A stretch of 64,000 nucleotides of DNA. Source: Aquimarina sp. Aq78 (GTDB taxonomy: Bacteria; Bacteroidota; Bacteroidia; Flavobacteriales; Flavobacteriaceae). The notes beneath the pieces are model-generated. The model saw nothing but the letters and a program-made list of their open reading frames with translations, did no database searches and had not been told where the DNA came from. Below, piece by piece: positions 35,613 through 48,000 of this stretch (the first letter of the stretch is position 1; each line of letters begins with the position of its first letter). The DNA lies in contig NZ_OMKA01000029.1 in the NCBI RefSeq assembly GCF_900299525.1, positions 484,986 to 548,985 on the forward strand, in the 5' to 3' direction. The position numbers and the translations under genes are program-made.

Positions 35613-38600
35613 TTATATATTCATGGTTAAGGCATATTCTTCTTCTCCCTGATCGAGCTTTAAAAGATCTATATGACTTGCTAGTTCTTCTATAGTTGTA
35701 AATTCAAAAACTTGTCTGATAATCAATTCAACACCTAACTTCTTTCGAATTACAGACACAAGACGTGTTGCTAGTAGTGAGTGACCTCCCAACTCGAAGA
35801 AATCATCATAGACTCCAATTACATCCACTCCAAGGAGGTTTTTCCAGATGTCAATTAGTTCTTTTTCAGTTTCGTTTCTAGGAGGTACATATTCTTGTGA
35901 TGAAAGTTTGGTAATATCCGGATTAGGTAGTGCTTTTTTATTTGTTTTACCATTAGCAGTTAATGGCATGGTTTCTAACTCCACCCATATAGCCGGAACC
36001 ATGTAATCGGGTAATCTGGATTTTAAATATTCCTGAATATCTTTCTTTTCAAACTCTTCCTGACAAACGACATAGCCTACTAAGCGATTACCAACACGGG
36101 AATCCTCTTTGGCCAGTACACAACAATTCTTTATTTCTTCTTTTTGCAGTAAAACACTTTCTATTTCTCCCAGTTCAATTCGATGACCTCTTACTTTTAC
36201 CTGATCATCCATTCTTCCTAAATATTCCAGACTCCCATCAGGTAGCCATCTAGCCAAATCTCCGGTCTTATACATTCGGGATTGAGAATCTTTTGAAAAT
36301 GGGTTTTTGATAAAGTTTTTGTGTGTTTTTTCTTGATCATTAAGATATCCCCTTCCTACTCCTACTCCGGATACACATAATTCTCCCTGTACTCCAATAG
36401 GGCACAAATTATGATAGGTGTCCACTACATATAATTGCATATTAGCTACTGGTTTTCCGATGGAAACATTTACCACATCCGGTGCTTCGTACATGAAATG
36501 AAAACTAACATCATCGGATGCCTCAGTAGGTCCATAAGCATTGACAACCGGAACATCAGGATACTTGTTAAACCATAATAATAGTAAAGCACACGATACT
36601 GCTTCTCCAGTCACTAAAAAGTATTTTAGTTTTTGTAAATCATTTTCAGAACTTATTTCCAGCAAACTGGACATATATGATGGTACAAGTTGTAGTAAAC
36701 TAATTTTATCTCTTTGTAATGATTCAAGAAAAAGAGGAGGTTCCTGAATCAGTTTCTCTGGATAAACAACAATTTGACCTCCACATAGCAACCCACTTAA
36801 CATCTGCCATACAGATATATCAAAAGTAAAAGGTGCAGTAAAAGCAACCACACTATTAGCATCCATTTCGAAGTTATCGATCATCAATAACGAATGGTTC
36901 AAAAGCCCTAAGTGTTCGATCATTGCTCCTTTCGGCTTTCCTGTACTTCCTGAGGTATAAATTAAATACGCCAAAGATGAAGGTGAGATATTCAATCCTA
37001 ATGATGTTTCTGGAAATTCTGAAAACACTTTATTTCCCTGATCTAAGATCACCGTTTCTACACCTGATAACTCTGGTATTATTTCTTTGCTTGCAATATC
37101 TGTCAGTACAACAAAAGTATGTATCTCCTCAAGGATATATTGAATTCGTGATTCGGGGTAATCTGGTTTTATAGGCACATAGGCTCCTCCCGATTTTAGT
37201 ATTGCCATCACACCAATGATCATCTCTATTGATCTTTCCAGACAAATTGCCACGGTCATATCTTCTTTAATCCCATTCTCTCTTAAATAATGAGCTAATT
37301 GATTTGATTTTGCATCAAGTTCTGCATAGGTTAGCTGCTCTCCTTGAAATACCACAGCAACATTATCTGGTGTTTGTTGCACTTGTTCCTCGAAGATTTC
37401 AACTGTTGTTTTGTTAAACGGGTACTCAACTTTGGTATCATTAAATTCATTGACTATCTGCTCTTTTTCTCCCTGAAGTAACATCGGCAAAACAACTATC
37501 TTCTGATCGGTATGATGTATAATACTTCGTAACAACTCCTGATAATGACCTGCCATTCTTTGTATGGTTTCTTCTGTAAAGAGATCCGTACAATACTCCA
37601 TATTTAATACCAATTCAGTTCCAGTATCTATAGCTGTCATGATAAGGTCAAACTTAGCTGTTGTATTTTTATATGGGTACGGAGATAAATGTAATCCTTC
37701 CAGTTCCATATCGTATGATTCAGGAATCTCCTGAAACTCAAACATTACCTGAAATAATGGATTCATACTCATATCCCTGGTACTTAAAACTTGCTCAACA
37801 ATACGTTCAAAAGGAACAGATTGATGATCAAAAGCTTCTATGGTTGTATGTTTTACTTGTTTTAGTAATTCATCAAAAGTAGGATCATTATCCAGGTTGC
37901 TTCTAATGGTAAGGGTATTTACAAAGAAGCCTATTAGATTCTCAAGCTCCGTATGTGTTCTATTAGCAACTGAAGTTCCAATGGCAAAATCCTTTTGCCC
38001 ACTATATCTATGCATCAATATTTTAAAAACAGTAAGCAAAAACATAAATGGGGTAACCTCTTTTTCTTTACATATTGCCATTAAAGGTGCTCTCAACTTC
38101 CTTTCCAGCTTAAATTGTAAGTCAGCTCCTGAAGTACTTTGAATTGAAGGTCTCGGAAAATCTAAAGGCAAACCTAAAGGGGTTACTCCGCTTAATTTTT
38201 CTTTCCAATACTTTAACTGAGATTCTAGAAATGTTCCTTTCAAATATTTTCTTTGCCAGATGGCATAATCTGAATATTGAAGTGTTATTTCGTTTAATAA
38301 TTTATCCTGATTTTGAGTTTTAGAAGTATACAATGATGTTAATTCGCTAACCAAAATACCATCTGACCATCCATCGCTTGCAATATGATGCAAGATCAGA
38401 GCCAGCGTATATTTTTCACCTTCTAGTCGATATAATTGAGCTCTCAACATATAATCCGTTGCGAGGTCAAACGGTTCTTTTATGAATTCTTCTAATTGAT
38501 TTTCTAAATGACTTGTTGTTGTTTCTACCAAAGATAATTGCCAATCCTCTGAAGGGATCACAACTTGATAAGGTATTCCATCTTTTGATCCGATAACGGT

Positions 38601-41600
38601 TCGTAATACTTCATGCCTGATTACAATTTCTTTTAAAGAAGCTTCTAATAATGAAATTTGCAGATCTCCTTCCAGATTGGAAATAACCGGAATATGATAT
38701 TCTGCACTTCCTTGTAACTGATCCAAAAACCACAAACGTTCCTGACTAAAAGACAAAGGAATTGTAGGTTCCTTATCTTGCTTAGTAATTTGTGGTAATG
38801 AAGCTCCTTTACCCTGTTTGGCCAAAAACATTGCTAAACTCGAAATAGTAGAATAATTAAAAACATTCTTTATACTCAGCTCTTTTCTCATTTCTGTTCG
38901 AACTTTGGCTGCCACTTGTGTTGCCAACAAGGAATGGCCTCCCAGTTTGAAGAAATCATCATACACTCCAATGGTATCCACATTCAACAATGATTTCCAG
39001 ATAGAAACCAATTGTTCTTCCGTTTTATTTCTGGGTGCAACATATGTAGCTACACTAGAATATGATGTATCAGGATCCGGAAGGTTTTTCTTATCAACTT
39101 TACCATTAGAAGTTATTGGGATTGCATCTAATGATACCCATAACTTGGGTATCATATAATCCGGTAGTTTTGATAGTAGATGCTCTTGAATTGATTCTTT
39201 GTCAAATGTTTGGTTAGAAACCACATATCCTACCAAACTTTTATTTCCTTTTGTATCTTCTTTTGCTAAAACAACGGACTGCTTAACCCCTTGAATTTCT
39301 TGCAATACTGCCTCAACTTCTCCTAATTCTATTCGATATCCTCTAATCTTAACCTGATTATCTATCCTTCCTACAAATTCTATATTTCCATCAGGTAACC
39401 ATCTTGCCAGGTCTCCTGTTCTATATATTCGATCTCTTGCAAAAAATGGATTAGGTATAAATTTATCATTGGTTAAAGCCTCTTGATTTAAATATCCTCT
39501 TGCCAGTCCGTTACCAGACACACATAATTCTCCTACACATCCTATTGGCAATAACTGCTGATTTGTATCCAAAACATATACTTCTGTATTTGAAATAGGT
39601 TTTCCTATCGGAACAGGGTTAACTATGTCACCATTATATGTGGTTGCACATATACTTGTTTCTGTAGGACCATATGCATTAATATAAGTTCCAAACTTTG
39701 AAAAAGCTTTTGCCTGTTCTAATGGAGCTTCTTCTCCAGCAGTGATTAATGTATCAATACATTGTATCTGCTCACAGTCAACTAATTTTAAAAATGCAGG
39801 AGGTAATGTTGCAAAAGTAATCTTGTTATCCTGAATATATTTTACAAACTGAGTTGTATCAGATTTTACCTCTTCATCTATTATAAAAAGCTTTGCTCCT
39901 CCTAACAATGATATTAATATCTCCCAAATGGAGGCATCGAATGATTGATTTGAAAACTGCAAACAATGATCTGTTCTTTTGATTAAAAAATCGTGGATTT
40001 GAGATAATACTGTATTGATAATACCTTTATGTTCAATCAATACTCCTTTTGGTTTACCTGTAGATCCTGATGTATAGATTACATAAGCCAGGTTATTAAT
40101 TTCTATATTGATTTGAGGTAATTCAATATTGTACGATTCTTCACTTTGAATAAATTCCTGAAGTAAATTATCGTCTATAATAATATTACAGTTACTATCT
40201 TTTTCGATGTATGCAATTCTTTCTTTCGGGTAGTTAGGATCTATAGGAACATATGCAGCACCCGTTTTTAATACTGCCAGAAAAGCTATGATTAACCATT
40301 CACTTCTTTCTAATTTTACTCCAATCAGATCTTCAATAGCAATTTCATGATTAGACAATAAAAAATTTGCAAAACAACTCGATTCTTCATCTAACTCCTT
40401 ATAAGTCAAATATTTACTTTCGTAGATAACAGCAATATTTTCTGGATTTTTGTGCACCTGATCCATAAATAAGTCCACTATAGTTTTATCTTTAGGATAT
40501 GATACCTGCGTAGCATTGAATGCTGATAACAATTGTTCCTCTTCTACTATAGTCAGCATTGGCAATAATGCTATACGTTCATTTGGGTTTTTAATGATAC
40601 TCCTCAAAATTTGCTGATAGTGCGTCATCATTTGTTGAATTGTACTTTCTTTGAACAGATCAGTACAATATTCTACCTCAAGACTAAGGTCGGACTGATT
40701 ATTCATCACCACAACAGTAAAATCAAACTTTGATGTTGTGTTCTTATATTCATGGATTGATACATCAACTCCTTCTAATGCTATGTTATCAGGGATATCC
40801 TGTAGCGCAAACATTACCTGAAACAGAGGGCTTATACTCATGTCTCGTGCATCTACAACAGCATCTACTACTTTTTCAAAAGGAACTGCCTGATATTGAT
40901 ATGCATTTAAAGTTGTTTGCTTTATGTTGTTTACTATATCAATAAATGTGGGGTCATTACTGAAATTGTTACGAATCGCCAACGTGTTTGCAAAAAATCC
41001 AATTAAACTCTCTAACTCTGTTAAATTTCTATTTGCCATTGGAGTTCCCACACATATATCATCCTGACCACTATATCGGTGTAACATTACCTGAAAAGCG
41101 GATATTAACAACATAAATAAGGTAACTCCTTCCTGATCCGATAATCGGACTAAATGCTGGTATAGCTCTTCATCCAATTTAAAAGAATAATTGGCTCCTT
41201 GGGTACTTCGTACGGATGGGCGTTTAAAATCTAAGGGTAATCTCAAAACAGGTACACCATCAAGTTGAGTTTTCCAATAAGCTAATTGATTCTCTAACTC
41301 TACCTCATCAAAATACTCTTTTTGCCATATTCCGTAATCAGCATACTGAATAGGTAGTTTTTCTAATTTTGGTGTTCTGTTTTCTCGTAATGCACTATAT
41401 AACTCTGTGAATTCATTAACAATGATACTATGCGACTGCCCATCTGCCGCAATGTGATGAAATACCAGGGTTAAGAAACTCTCTTTGGGGTTCAACCTAT
41501 ACAAACAAGCTCTAACCGTATAGTCTTGAGATAGGTCAAAAGGTTTTTGTACAAAATCTACTATTGCTTCTTCTATTTCTAATTGGGTAGTACATGTTTT

Positions 41601-42077
41601 TGATCCCAATTGCCATTGATCCACAGCTTTTATTGATTGATAACCAATTCCATCTTCTGCGTATATTGTAGTACGTAAAATTTCGTGTCTCGAAATGATT
41701 TCTTTCAATACGGCACCCAATATTGTATCGTCGATATCTCCCTGAAGTTTTAATATCAAGGGCATATGATACTCTGAACTCCCTTCGTTTAATTGATTTA
41801 TAAACCATAAACGTTCCTGATTAAATGACAACGGGATTTTATCTAAGGTTTCCCGGTCATAAGCAGGAATTGATGAAATTTCGGCAGGAGTTTTAAATTC
41901 ATTTTTATATCTCCTTAAATGATTTACAATTGATTCTTTGTTTGATTTTATATCTTTAAGTAAACCAGAATCTATAGTATCGTTTTCTGATTTTAAACTC
42001 AACGAATCATCATTCAGTTCTAATATTATTCCTTTGCTATGTGCTTCCTTTAAAATATCAAAAACTTTATTTTTCAT
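35613..42077 (-). CDS. NRPS dimodule C-A(Phe)-PCP-C-A(Dab/Dap)-PCP
   Basis: 2154 residues. TubC-like docking domain (1-55); C1 (IPLSFNQERLWFI, HHIAADG, His208); A1 code DAWTIAAICK, identical to GrsA, so Phe; PCP1 Ser1049; C2 (IPLSFSQERLWFL, HHIASDG, His1231); A2 code DIWQLTADDK, shared with two other modules of the cluster; PCP2 Ser2100. There is no epimerase, so residues 2 and 3 should be L-Phe and an L-diamino acid. Ten bases separate the gene from its neighbours on each side. The whole run of megasynthase genes is closely packed and presumably one transcript. Confidence 0.92.
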   Translation of the reverse strand: MKNKVFDILKEAHSKGIILELNDDSLSLKSENDTIDSGLLKDIKSNKESIVNHLRRYKNEFKTPAEISSIPAYDRETLDKIPLSFNQERLWFINQLNEGSSEYHMPLILKLQGDIDDTILGAVLKEIISRHEILRTTIYAEDGIGYQSIKAVDQWQLGSKTCTTQLEIEEAIVDFVQKPFDLSQDYTVRACLYRLNPKESFLTLVFHHIAADGQSHSIIVNEFTELYSALRENRTPKLEKLPIQYADYGIWQKEYFDEVELENQLAYWKTQLDGVPVLRLPLDFKRPSVRSTQGANYSFKLDEELYQHLVRLSDQEGVTLFMLLISAFQVMLHRYSGQDDICVGTPMANRNLTELESLIGFFANTLAIRNNFSNDPTFIDIVNNIKQTTLNAYQYQAVPFEKVVDAVVDARDMSISPLFQVMFALQDIPDNIALEGVDVSIHEYKNTTSKFDFTVVVMNNQSDLSLEVEYCTDLFKESTIQQMMTHYQQILRSIIKNPNERIALLPMLTIVEEEQLLSAFNATQVSYPKDKTIVDLFMDQVHKNPENIAVIYESKYLTYKELDEESSCFANFLLSNHEIAIEDLIGVKLERSEWLIIAFLAVLKTGAAYVPIDPNYPKERIAYIEKDSNCNIIIDDNLLQEFIQSEESYNIELPQINIEINNLAYVIYTSGSTGKPKGVLIEHKGIINTVLSQIHDFLIKRTDHCLQFSNQSFDASIWEILISLLGGAKLFIIDEEVKSDTTQFVKYIQDNKITFATLPPAFLKLVDCEQIQCIDTLITAGEEAPLEQAKAFSKFGTYINAYGPTETSICATTYNGDIVNPVPIGKPISNTEVYVLDTNQQLLPIGCVGELCVSGNGLARGYLNQEALTNDKFIPNPFFARDRIYRTGDLARWLPDGNIEFVGRIDNQVKIRGYRIELGEVEAVLQEIQGVKQSVVLAKEDTKGNKSLVGYVVSNQTFDKESIQEHLLSKLPDYMIPKLWVSLDAIPITSNGKVDKKNLPDPDTSYSSVATYVAPRNKTEEQLVSIWKSLLNVDTIGVYDDFFKLGGHSLLATQVAAKVRTEMRKELSIKNVFNYSTISSLAMFLAKQGKGASLPQITKQDKEPTIPLSFSQERLWFLDQLQGSAEYHIPVISNLEGDLQISLLEASLKEIVIRHEVLRTVIGSKDGIPYQVVIPSEDWQLSLVETTTSHLENQLEEFIKEPFDLATDYMLRAQLYRLEGEKYTLALILHHIASDGWSDGILVSELTSLYTSKTQNQDKLLNEITLQYSDYAIWQRKYLKGTFLESQLKYWKEKLSGVTPLGLPLDFPRPSIQSTSGADLQFKLERKLRAPLMAICKEKEVTPFMFLLTVFKILMHRYSGQKDFAIGTSVANRTHTELENLIGFFVNTLTIRSNLDNDPTFDELLKQVKHTTIEAFDHQSVPFERIVEQVLSTRDMSMNPLFQVMFEFQEIPESYDMELEGLHLSPYPYKNTTAKFDLIMTAIDTGTELVLNMEYCTDLFTEETIQRMAGHYQELLRSIIHHTDQKIVVLPMLLQGEKEQIVNEFNDTKVEYPFNKTTVEIFEEQVQQTPDNVAVVFQGEQLTYAELDAKSNQLAHYLRENGIKEDMTVAICLERSIEMIIGVMAILKSGGAYVPIKPDYPESRIQYILEEIHTFVVLTDIASKEIIPELSGVETVILDQGNKVFSEFPETSLGLNISPSSLAYLIYTSGSTGKPKGAMIEHLGLLNHSLLMIDNFEMDANSVVAFTAPFTFDISVWQMLSGLLCGGQIVVYPEKLIQEPPLFLESLQRDKISLLQLVPSYMSSLLEISSENDLQKLKYFLVTGEAVSCALLLLWFNKYPDVPVVNAYGPTEASDDVSFHFMYEAPDVVNVSIGKPVANMQLYVVDTYHNLCPIGVQGELCVSGVGVGRGYLNDQEKTHKNFIKNPFSKDSQSRMYKTGDLARWLPDGSLEYLGRMDDQVKVRGHRIELGEIESVLLQKEEIKNCCVLAKEDSRVGNRLVGYVVCQEEFEKKDIQEYLKSRLPDYMVPAIWVELETMPLTANGKTNKKALPNPDITKLSSQEYVPPRNETEKELIDIWKNLLGVDVIGVYDDFFELGGHSLLATRLVSVIRKKLGVELIIRQVFEFTTIEELASHIDLLKLDQGEEEYALTMNI

Positions 42078-42087
42078 TTCTTTGCAA

Positions 42088-45000
42088 TTACAGTTCGATC
42101 GTTAGTTTATATTCCTTTTTATCTTTTTTCTGAGTATCAATAGCATACTGTATGCAAAGAGCTAATTGTTCTATCGTTGTAAACTCGAAAATGTCTTTTA
42201 TAGTCACTTCAACATTAAACAGTTTCCGAAGCTCTGATACTAATCGCGTAGCTAATAGTGAGTGTCCTCCTAATTCGAAAAAGCCATCATGTATTCCTAT
42301 TTTATCTATCCCAAGCAAGTTTTCCCAAACCGTAACCATTTGAGTTTCTATTTCATTTGTAGGAGCTGTATATTCTTGTGTCGAAAATTCTGATTCATCC
42401 GGATCCGGAAGACCTTTTCTATTTATTTTCCCATTAGGGGTTAATGGCATTTTATCCAGATTAACCCACAACCCAGGAACCATATACTCTGGTAATTTGG
42501 ATTTCAGGTAGCTTTGCAAGCCGATTTTATCGAATTCATTCTCCGATACCACATAACCTATCAGGCGATTACTTCCTCTATGATCCTTTCTTGCCAAAAC
42601 ACAACAACTCTTAACGGTCTCCGATTTTGACAGTACATTTTCGATTTCTCCTAATTCTATTCTATGACCTCTAACTTTTACCTGATTGTCAATCCGTCCC
42701 AGATACTCCAAACTACCATCGGGTAACCATCTCGCCAGATCTCCAGTTTTGTAGATTCTCTCTCCTTTTACAAAAGGGTTATTTATAAAGCTTTTGTTAG
42801 TTCGTTCTTTATCATTAAGATACCCTCTTCCTACACCAATACCAGAAACCCATAATTCTCCCTGAACTCCAATTGGACATAAGTTGGCAGATGAATCAAC
42901 TACATATAATTGCAGATTAGACATAGGCTTACCAATTGAAACATTAACTACATCCGGTGCACTATGCATATAATGTGTACTTACATCGTCTGATGCTTCA
43001 GTCGGACCATATGCATTAGCAACAGGAACGGTTGGATATTTATTAAACCAATCCACCAACAATGCCGGTGAGACAGCTTCTCCGGTAACTATAAAGTATG
43101 TAAGTTGGTTAAGTACGTTTTCAGAATCTATATTTAATATTTCGGATACATATGAAGGAACCAGCTGAAGAATGTTCACTTTATGTTCTTTTATAGAAGC
43201 CAATAATGAAGTAGGTTCATAAATCATTTCTTCTTTATAAATCACGATACTTCCTCCTACCAGCAACCCACTGAACATCTGCCATACCGATATATCAAAT
43301 GTAAATGGTGCTGTAAAAGCAACGACACTATCTGCGGTAACCCCTAAACCATCTATTTTTGCGAACAAGTGATTTAACATACCTCGATGTTCAATCATTG
43401 CCCCTTTAGGTTTTCCTGTACTTCCTGAGGTATAAATCACATATGACAGTGAATCAGGCGATACTATTAGGTCAGGCAGATTAACTGGATATTTTCCTAA
43501 CAGTTTCTTTTCACTGTCTACTTTGAAAATTTCTACTTTATCATTTTCCGGAATGATTGAACTAGTTCGGTCATCAGTAAGTACTATTTTTGCTTGTATT
43601 TGATCCAAGATATAGCGCATACGAGACTCCGGATAATCAGGTTTCATTGGCACATAAGCACCTCCAGCTTTGAATACAGCTAAAATTGCAACAACCATTT
43701 CTATAGAACGCTCTAAACAAATTGGAACCAGTACATCTTCTTTTATGCCTTTTTCTCTTAAATAATGGGCTAACTGATTTGACCTTTCATCTAATTCTTT
43801 GTATGTAAGTGTTATTTCTTCGAAAACAATTGCAGTTTTATTGGGAATTTGCTTTGTCTTCTCTTGCAGTAAATCAACTAGTGCCTTATCTAAAGGGTAA
43901 TCGGTTTGGGTGTCATTAAATTCGTATAAAAGTTGGTTTTTCTCTTTTATACTTTGCATTGACAAGGTGTCTATTGAACTTTCTATATTCTCTATAACAG
44001 ATTTTAATAACTCATTGTAATGGCTAATCATTCTATATATAGTATCTTCTCTAAACAGATCTGCACAATATTCTACTATAAGCAACACATGATCCTTTCT
44101 TTCATCCATTGTAAAGGTTAGATCAAACATAGCTGGTATGTCTGTAACTTTATATTCTGAAACTTTTAAGTTTCCTACTTCCAACTTATCTATATCTGTA
44201 GTACTTTGGGCACCAAACATTACCTGAAATATCGGGTTACCGCTAAAGTCTCTTTGAGTAACAACCTTTTCTACTACTTTTTCAAAAGGAACCGACTGGT
44301 TTTCATACGCTTCCAACGTAATCTGTCTGATCTGTTGTAATAATGACCTAAAATTTGGATTTCCGCTTAAATCACTTCTCAAAACCAATGTATTGACAAA
44401 CATCCCAACCATGTGCTCAAGTTCTTTCTCTGTACGATTGGCCACAGGAGTCCCGATACATATATCATCCTGACCACTGTATCTATACATCATCACTTTA
44501 AACACGCTGAGCATGGTCATAAAAAGGGTAACACCTTCCTGTTTTGAGATATAAATCAACTCTGTTCTAAGTGCATCATCCAATCTAACTTCGATTTTCT
44601 TTCCTCTTCTATTTTCTTTTTGGTGATATGAAAAATCAAAAGGTAATTGTAACCTGTTATGTCCTTCTAATTTGTTTTTCCAATAATCCAACATGGATTC
44701 CAGAGTGATTCCCTTTAGATACTCTCGTTCCCATATAGCATATTCTGCATATTGTATATCCAGAACATCATTATGTATTTCTTTCTTTGCAGAAAAAGCT
44801 TGATATGCTTCCAGAAACTCATCAAAGATTATCGCGTCAGAAACACCATCTGCGGCTATATGATGTAATACGAAAATCAGGAAATTCTCAGAAGTTGTTG
44901 TTTCTATTAAAGTTGCCCTAAACATTACATCAGAGGATAGATCAAAAGGTCTGTTCAGAATATTCCTTATTTCTGTATCTAATTCTGATCTGTTTTCCAG

Positions 45001-48000
45001 ATAAAGATGGTTTACTTTGAAATCTTCTGTTTCCTGGATTTTTTGATATAAATTTCCGTTATCATCATTTACTATAACCGTACGTAATATCTCATGTTTA
45101 TTGATCAATTGAGTAAGTGATTTTCCTAAGACTTCCTTATCCGGTAGCCCTGATAATTCTAATACTCTAAATACATGATATTCTTTACTACCTTGTAATT
45201 GGTCTATGAACCACAACGCTTCCTGAGCATAAGATGCTGGAATAGTATCCTGTCTTTTTGTTTTTTGCAGGCTTATAACCGTATCTTCTTTAACCTTTTC
45301 ATCATTTTCAATTTCATTGAGTAAATATGTTACACAATCTATGATTGTAGGAAATTGAAATAAGATTGTATTTGGTAGTTTCTTCTTTAATTTATTGGCC
45401 AGACGATTTCGTAGTTCTAATGCCATCAAAGAATCTAAACCAAAATTTAATAAAGGTTGGTCTATTGCAACAGTTTGCAATGAAAGAATATTACAAACTT
45501 CTTTTTTTAACTCCTCTTGTAAAAAATTGGCGCGATCTTCTTGAGCCAAATTTCTAAGTTTATCTATGAATGAAAAATCGTTAATAACAACATTTGATTC
45601 TGCTTTCTTCTCTAAAATTATTTCTTTATAAAAAGAAGGAATTCTTCCATAAAAATTTAGTAGTTGCTGTTGTAGTTTACTACTATCAATATCTGCGCAC
45701 AACAGATTTGATTTTTCTTTTTTGGTAATTATTTTATGAAGTAAATCAAACCCCACTTCTTTAGAAATAGGCGATATACCTGATTGTGCAATCCTGTTTT
45801 TCTCCTGTTTTGATAAGTTTGAAAAACTACCTATTGTCCAGGTTCCCCAATTGATGGTATTGGCAACCAAGCCATTGTTTCTTCTATACGTTGCTAAACC
45901 ATCTAAAAAAGAGTTAGCAGCTGCATAATTAGACTGACCACTTGATCCAAAAACGGAAGCTATTGAAGAAAACAGTACAAAAAACTCTAATTCGATTGAT
46001 TTTGTGGCTTCATGAAGATACCAAGCTCCACTAACTTTGGGTACTAAGACTTTTGTAAAACGTTCAGGTGTTTGATCAACCAATACATTATCATCTATGA
46101 CTCCAGCAAGATGAATTACCCCTTGAATTGTATATATCTCCTGAATTTCCTTAATACACTTTTCTATAGACTCCCTGTCAGCAACATCTGCTTTGATTGT
46201 TATAATTTCTCCACCTAATTTATGTAACTCTTCTATTTTGGACTGAGCTTTTTTTGTTGGTTGATTTCTCCCTATTAATACAATTCTATTGCTTTCTGTA
46301 TGTTCAATTAGCCATTTAGAAACCTCTAATCCTATTTCGCCTAATCCTCCGGTAATAAGGATGGCTTTATCCGGTGATAATGTCAAAGAAGCTTTTGGAG
46401 TACTATCAGGTAAATACCGGGTAAGTTTTAATCCTAATACTTCATTATCCTTGTATAGATATTGCTCCCTACCGGTTGCTCGACTCCACACCGTTGAGAG
46501 CGTATTTTTTTCAATATCTCCATAATCAATATCTATTATTCCCATCGAAATATCAGGATGCTCATTCATAAACACTCTGGACAATCCTAATAATGGAGAT
46601 AAGGACAAACCTGTTTCCGAACCTGCATAAACTCCACTGGTTACCCACCAGAAATGACTTAGTTTGGATAATCTTTTGTTCTCAAAAAGTGTAATAATTT
46701 CTTGTAATTGTGTCGCTCCTGCTAAGGTTGTCTCTTCAGAAAATTCACCAAAATTCATCTTTCGGTTCCGCTCAAAAAAGTGCCATGTCACAATTATATT
46801 TGTGATTGAATCCAGTTTTTCAAAGCTTTTAAACTCATTATAATCCACATAATCAACCTTGGTACTTACCATTTCAACGGATTCTATTAAAGTAGTATCT
46901 AATGTTTCCTTATTACCTATAATCAGGTAATGCCCTTCAATATTATTTACATCATTGACCTCCAAGTTTTCTTTCTCCCAGGAATAATCATATAGATATT
47001 GTTTTTCTTCTTTTCCTGTTTGAACATCATCAACCCAATAACGTTGCTTTTGAAACTGGTAGTTAGGTAACCATTGCTTTTCACAAATAGCATTTCGATA
47101 ATAATTTTCCCAATTTACTGTACCACCTTCTACGTACCAGGTTGCTAGGCTATTTAACAAAACCCTATTGTCTTCTTTCCTTTTTTGTAAAGATGGTAAC
47201 CAAATTGCTTCATAACCTTTAGGAGTACTATATTGTCCTAAACTCGTTAATGTTGGGTGTGGGCCTAGCTCTATAAAAGTGTTTATCCCTATCGAACATA
47301 ATTCTGAAATTCCTTGAGAAAACAATACTGTTGATTTTATCTGAGACACCCAGTATGAAGAGTTACATAGCTCACCACCTGAAACTTTACCATATACATT
47401 ACTCACAACATTATACTTGGGATTGTGATATTTTATTTTTGAAGCTACTTCTTCAAAATCTTTCAACATGGGTTCCATCAATGGTGAATGGAAAGCGTGA
47501 GATACATTTAATTTTTTATGTGGAATTTTCTTGGAAGACAGTATTTCTTCCAATAATGACATTGGTTCGGTTTCGCCGGATAAAACGATATGATTTGGAC
47601 TATTTACTGCTGCAATAACAATTTTGTTTTCTAAATCTTTTATCAAATCCATAGCGATTGTTTCTGTCACTGACAGAGCCATCATGTATCCATTTTCTGG
47701 TAAATTTTGCATGAGTTTTCCTCTAGAAACAACCAACTTCAATGCATCTTCCAAACTAAATATTTCAGCAATGCAGGCTGCAGTTATTTCGCCAATACTA
47801 TGCCCTAACAGGGCTGTTGGATAAACTCCCCAATTTTCCCAAACTTTGAATAACGCATACCCTATACAAAACAAAGACGGTTGAGTATATTCTGTTCTAG
47901 CCAGCAAAGCCTCTTTTTCTTTACTAGTATCAGAAAACAAGAGTTGTTTTAAATCAAAATCCCAGATATCCTTTAGTATCAAAAAACAAGTATCTATCGC

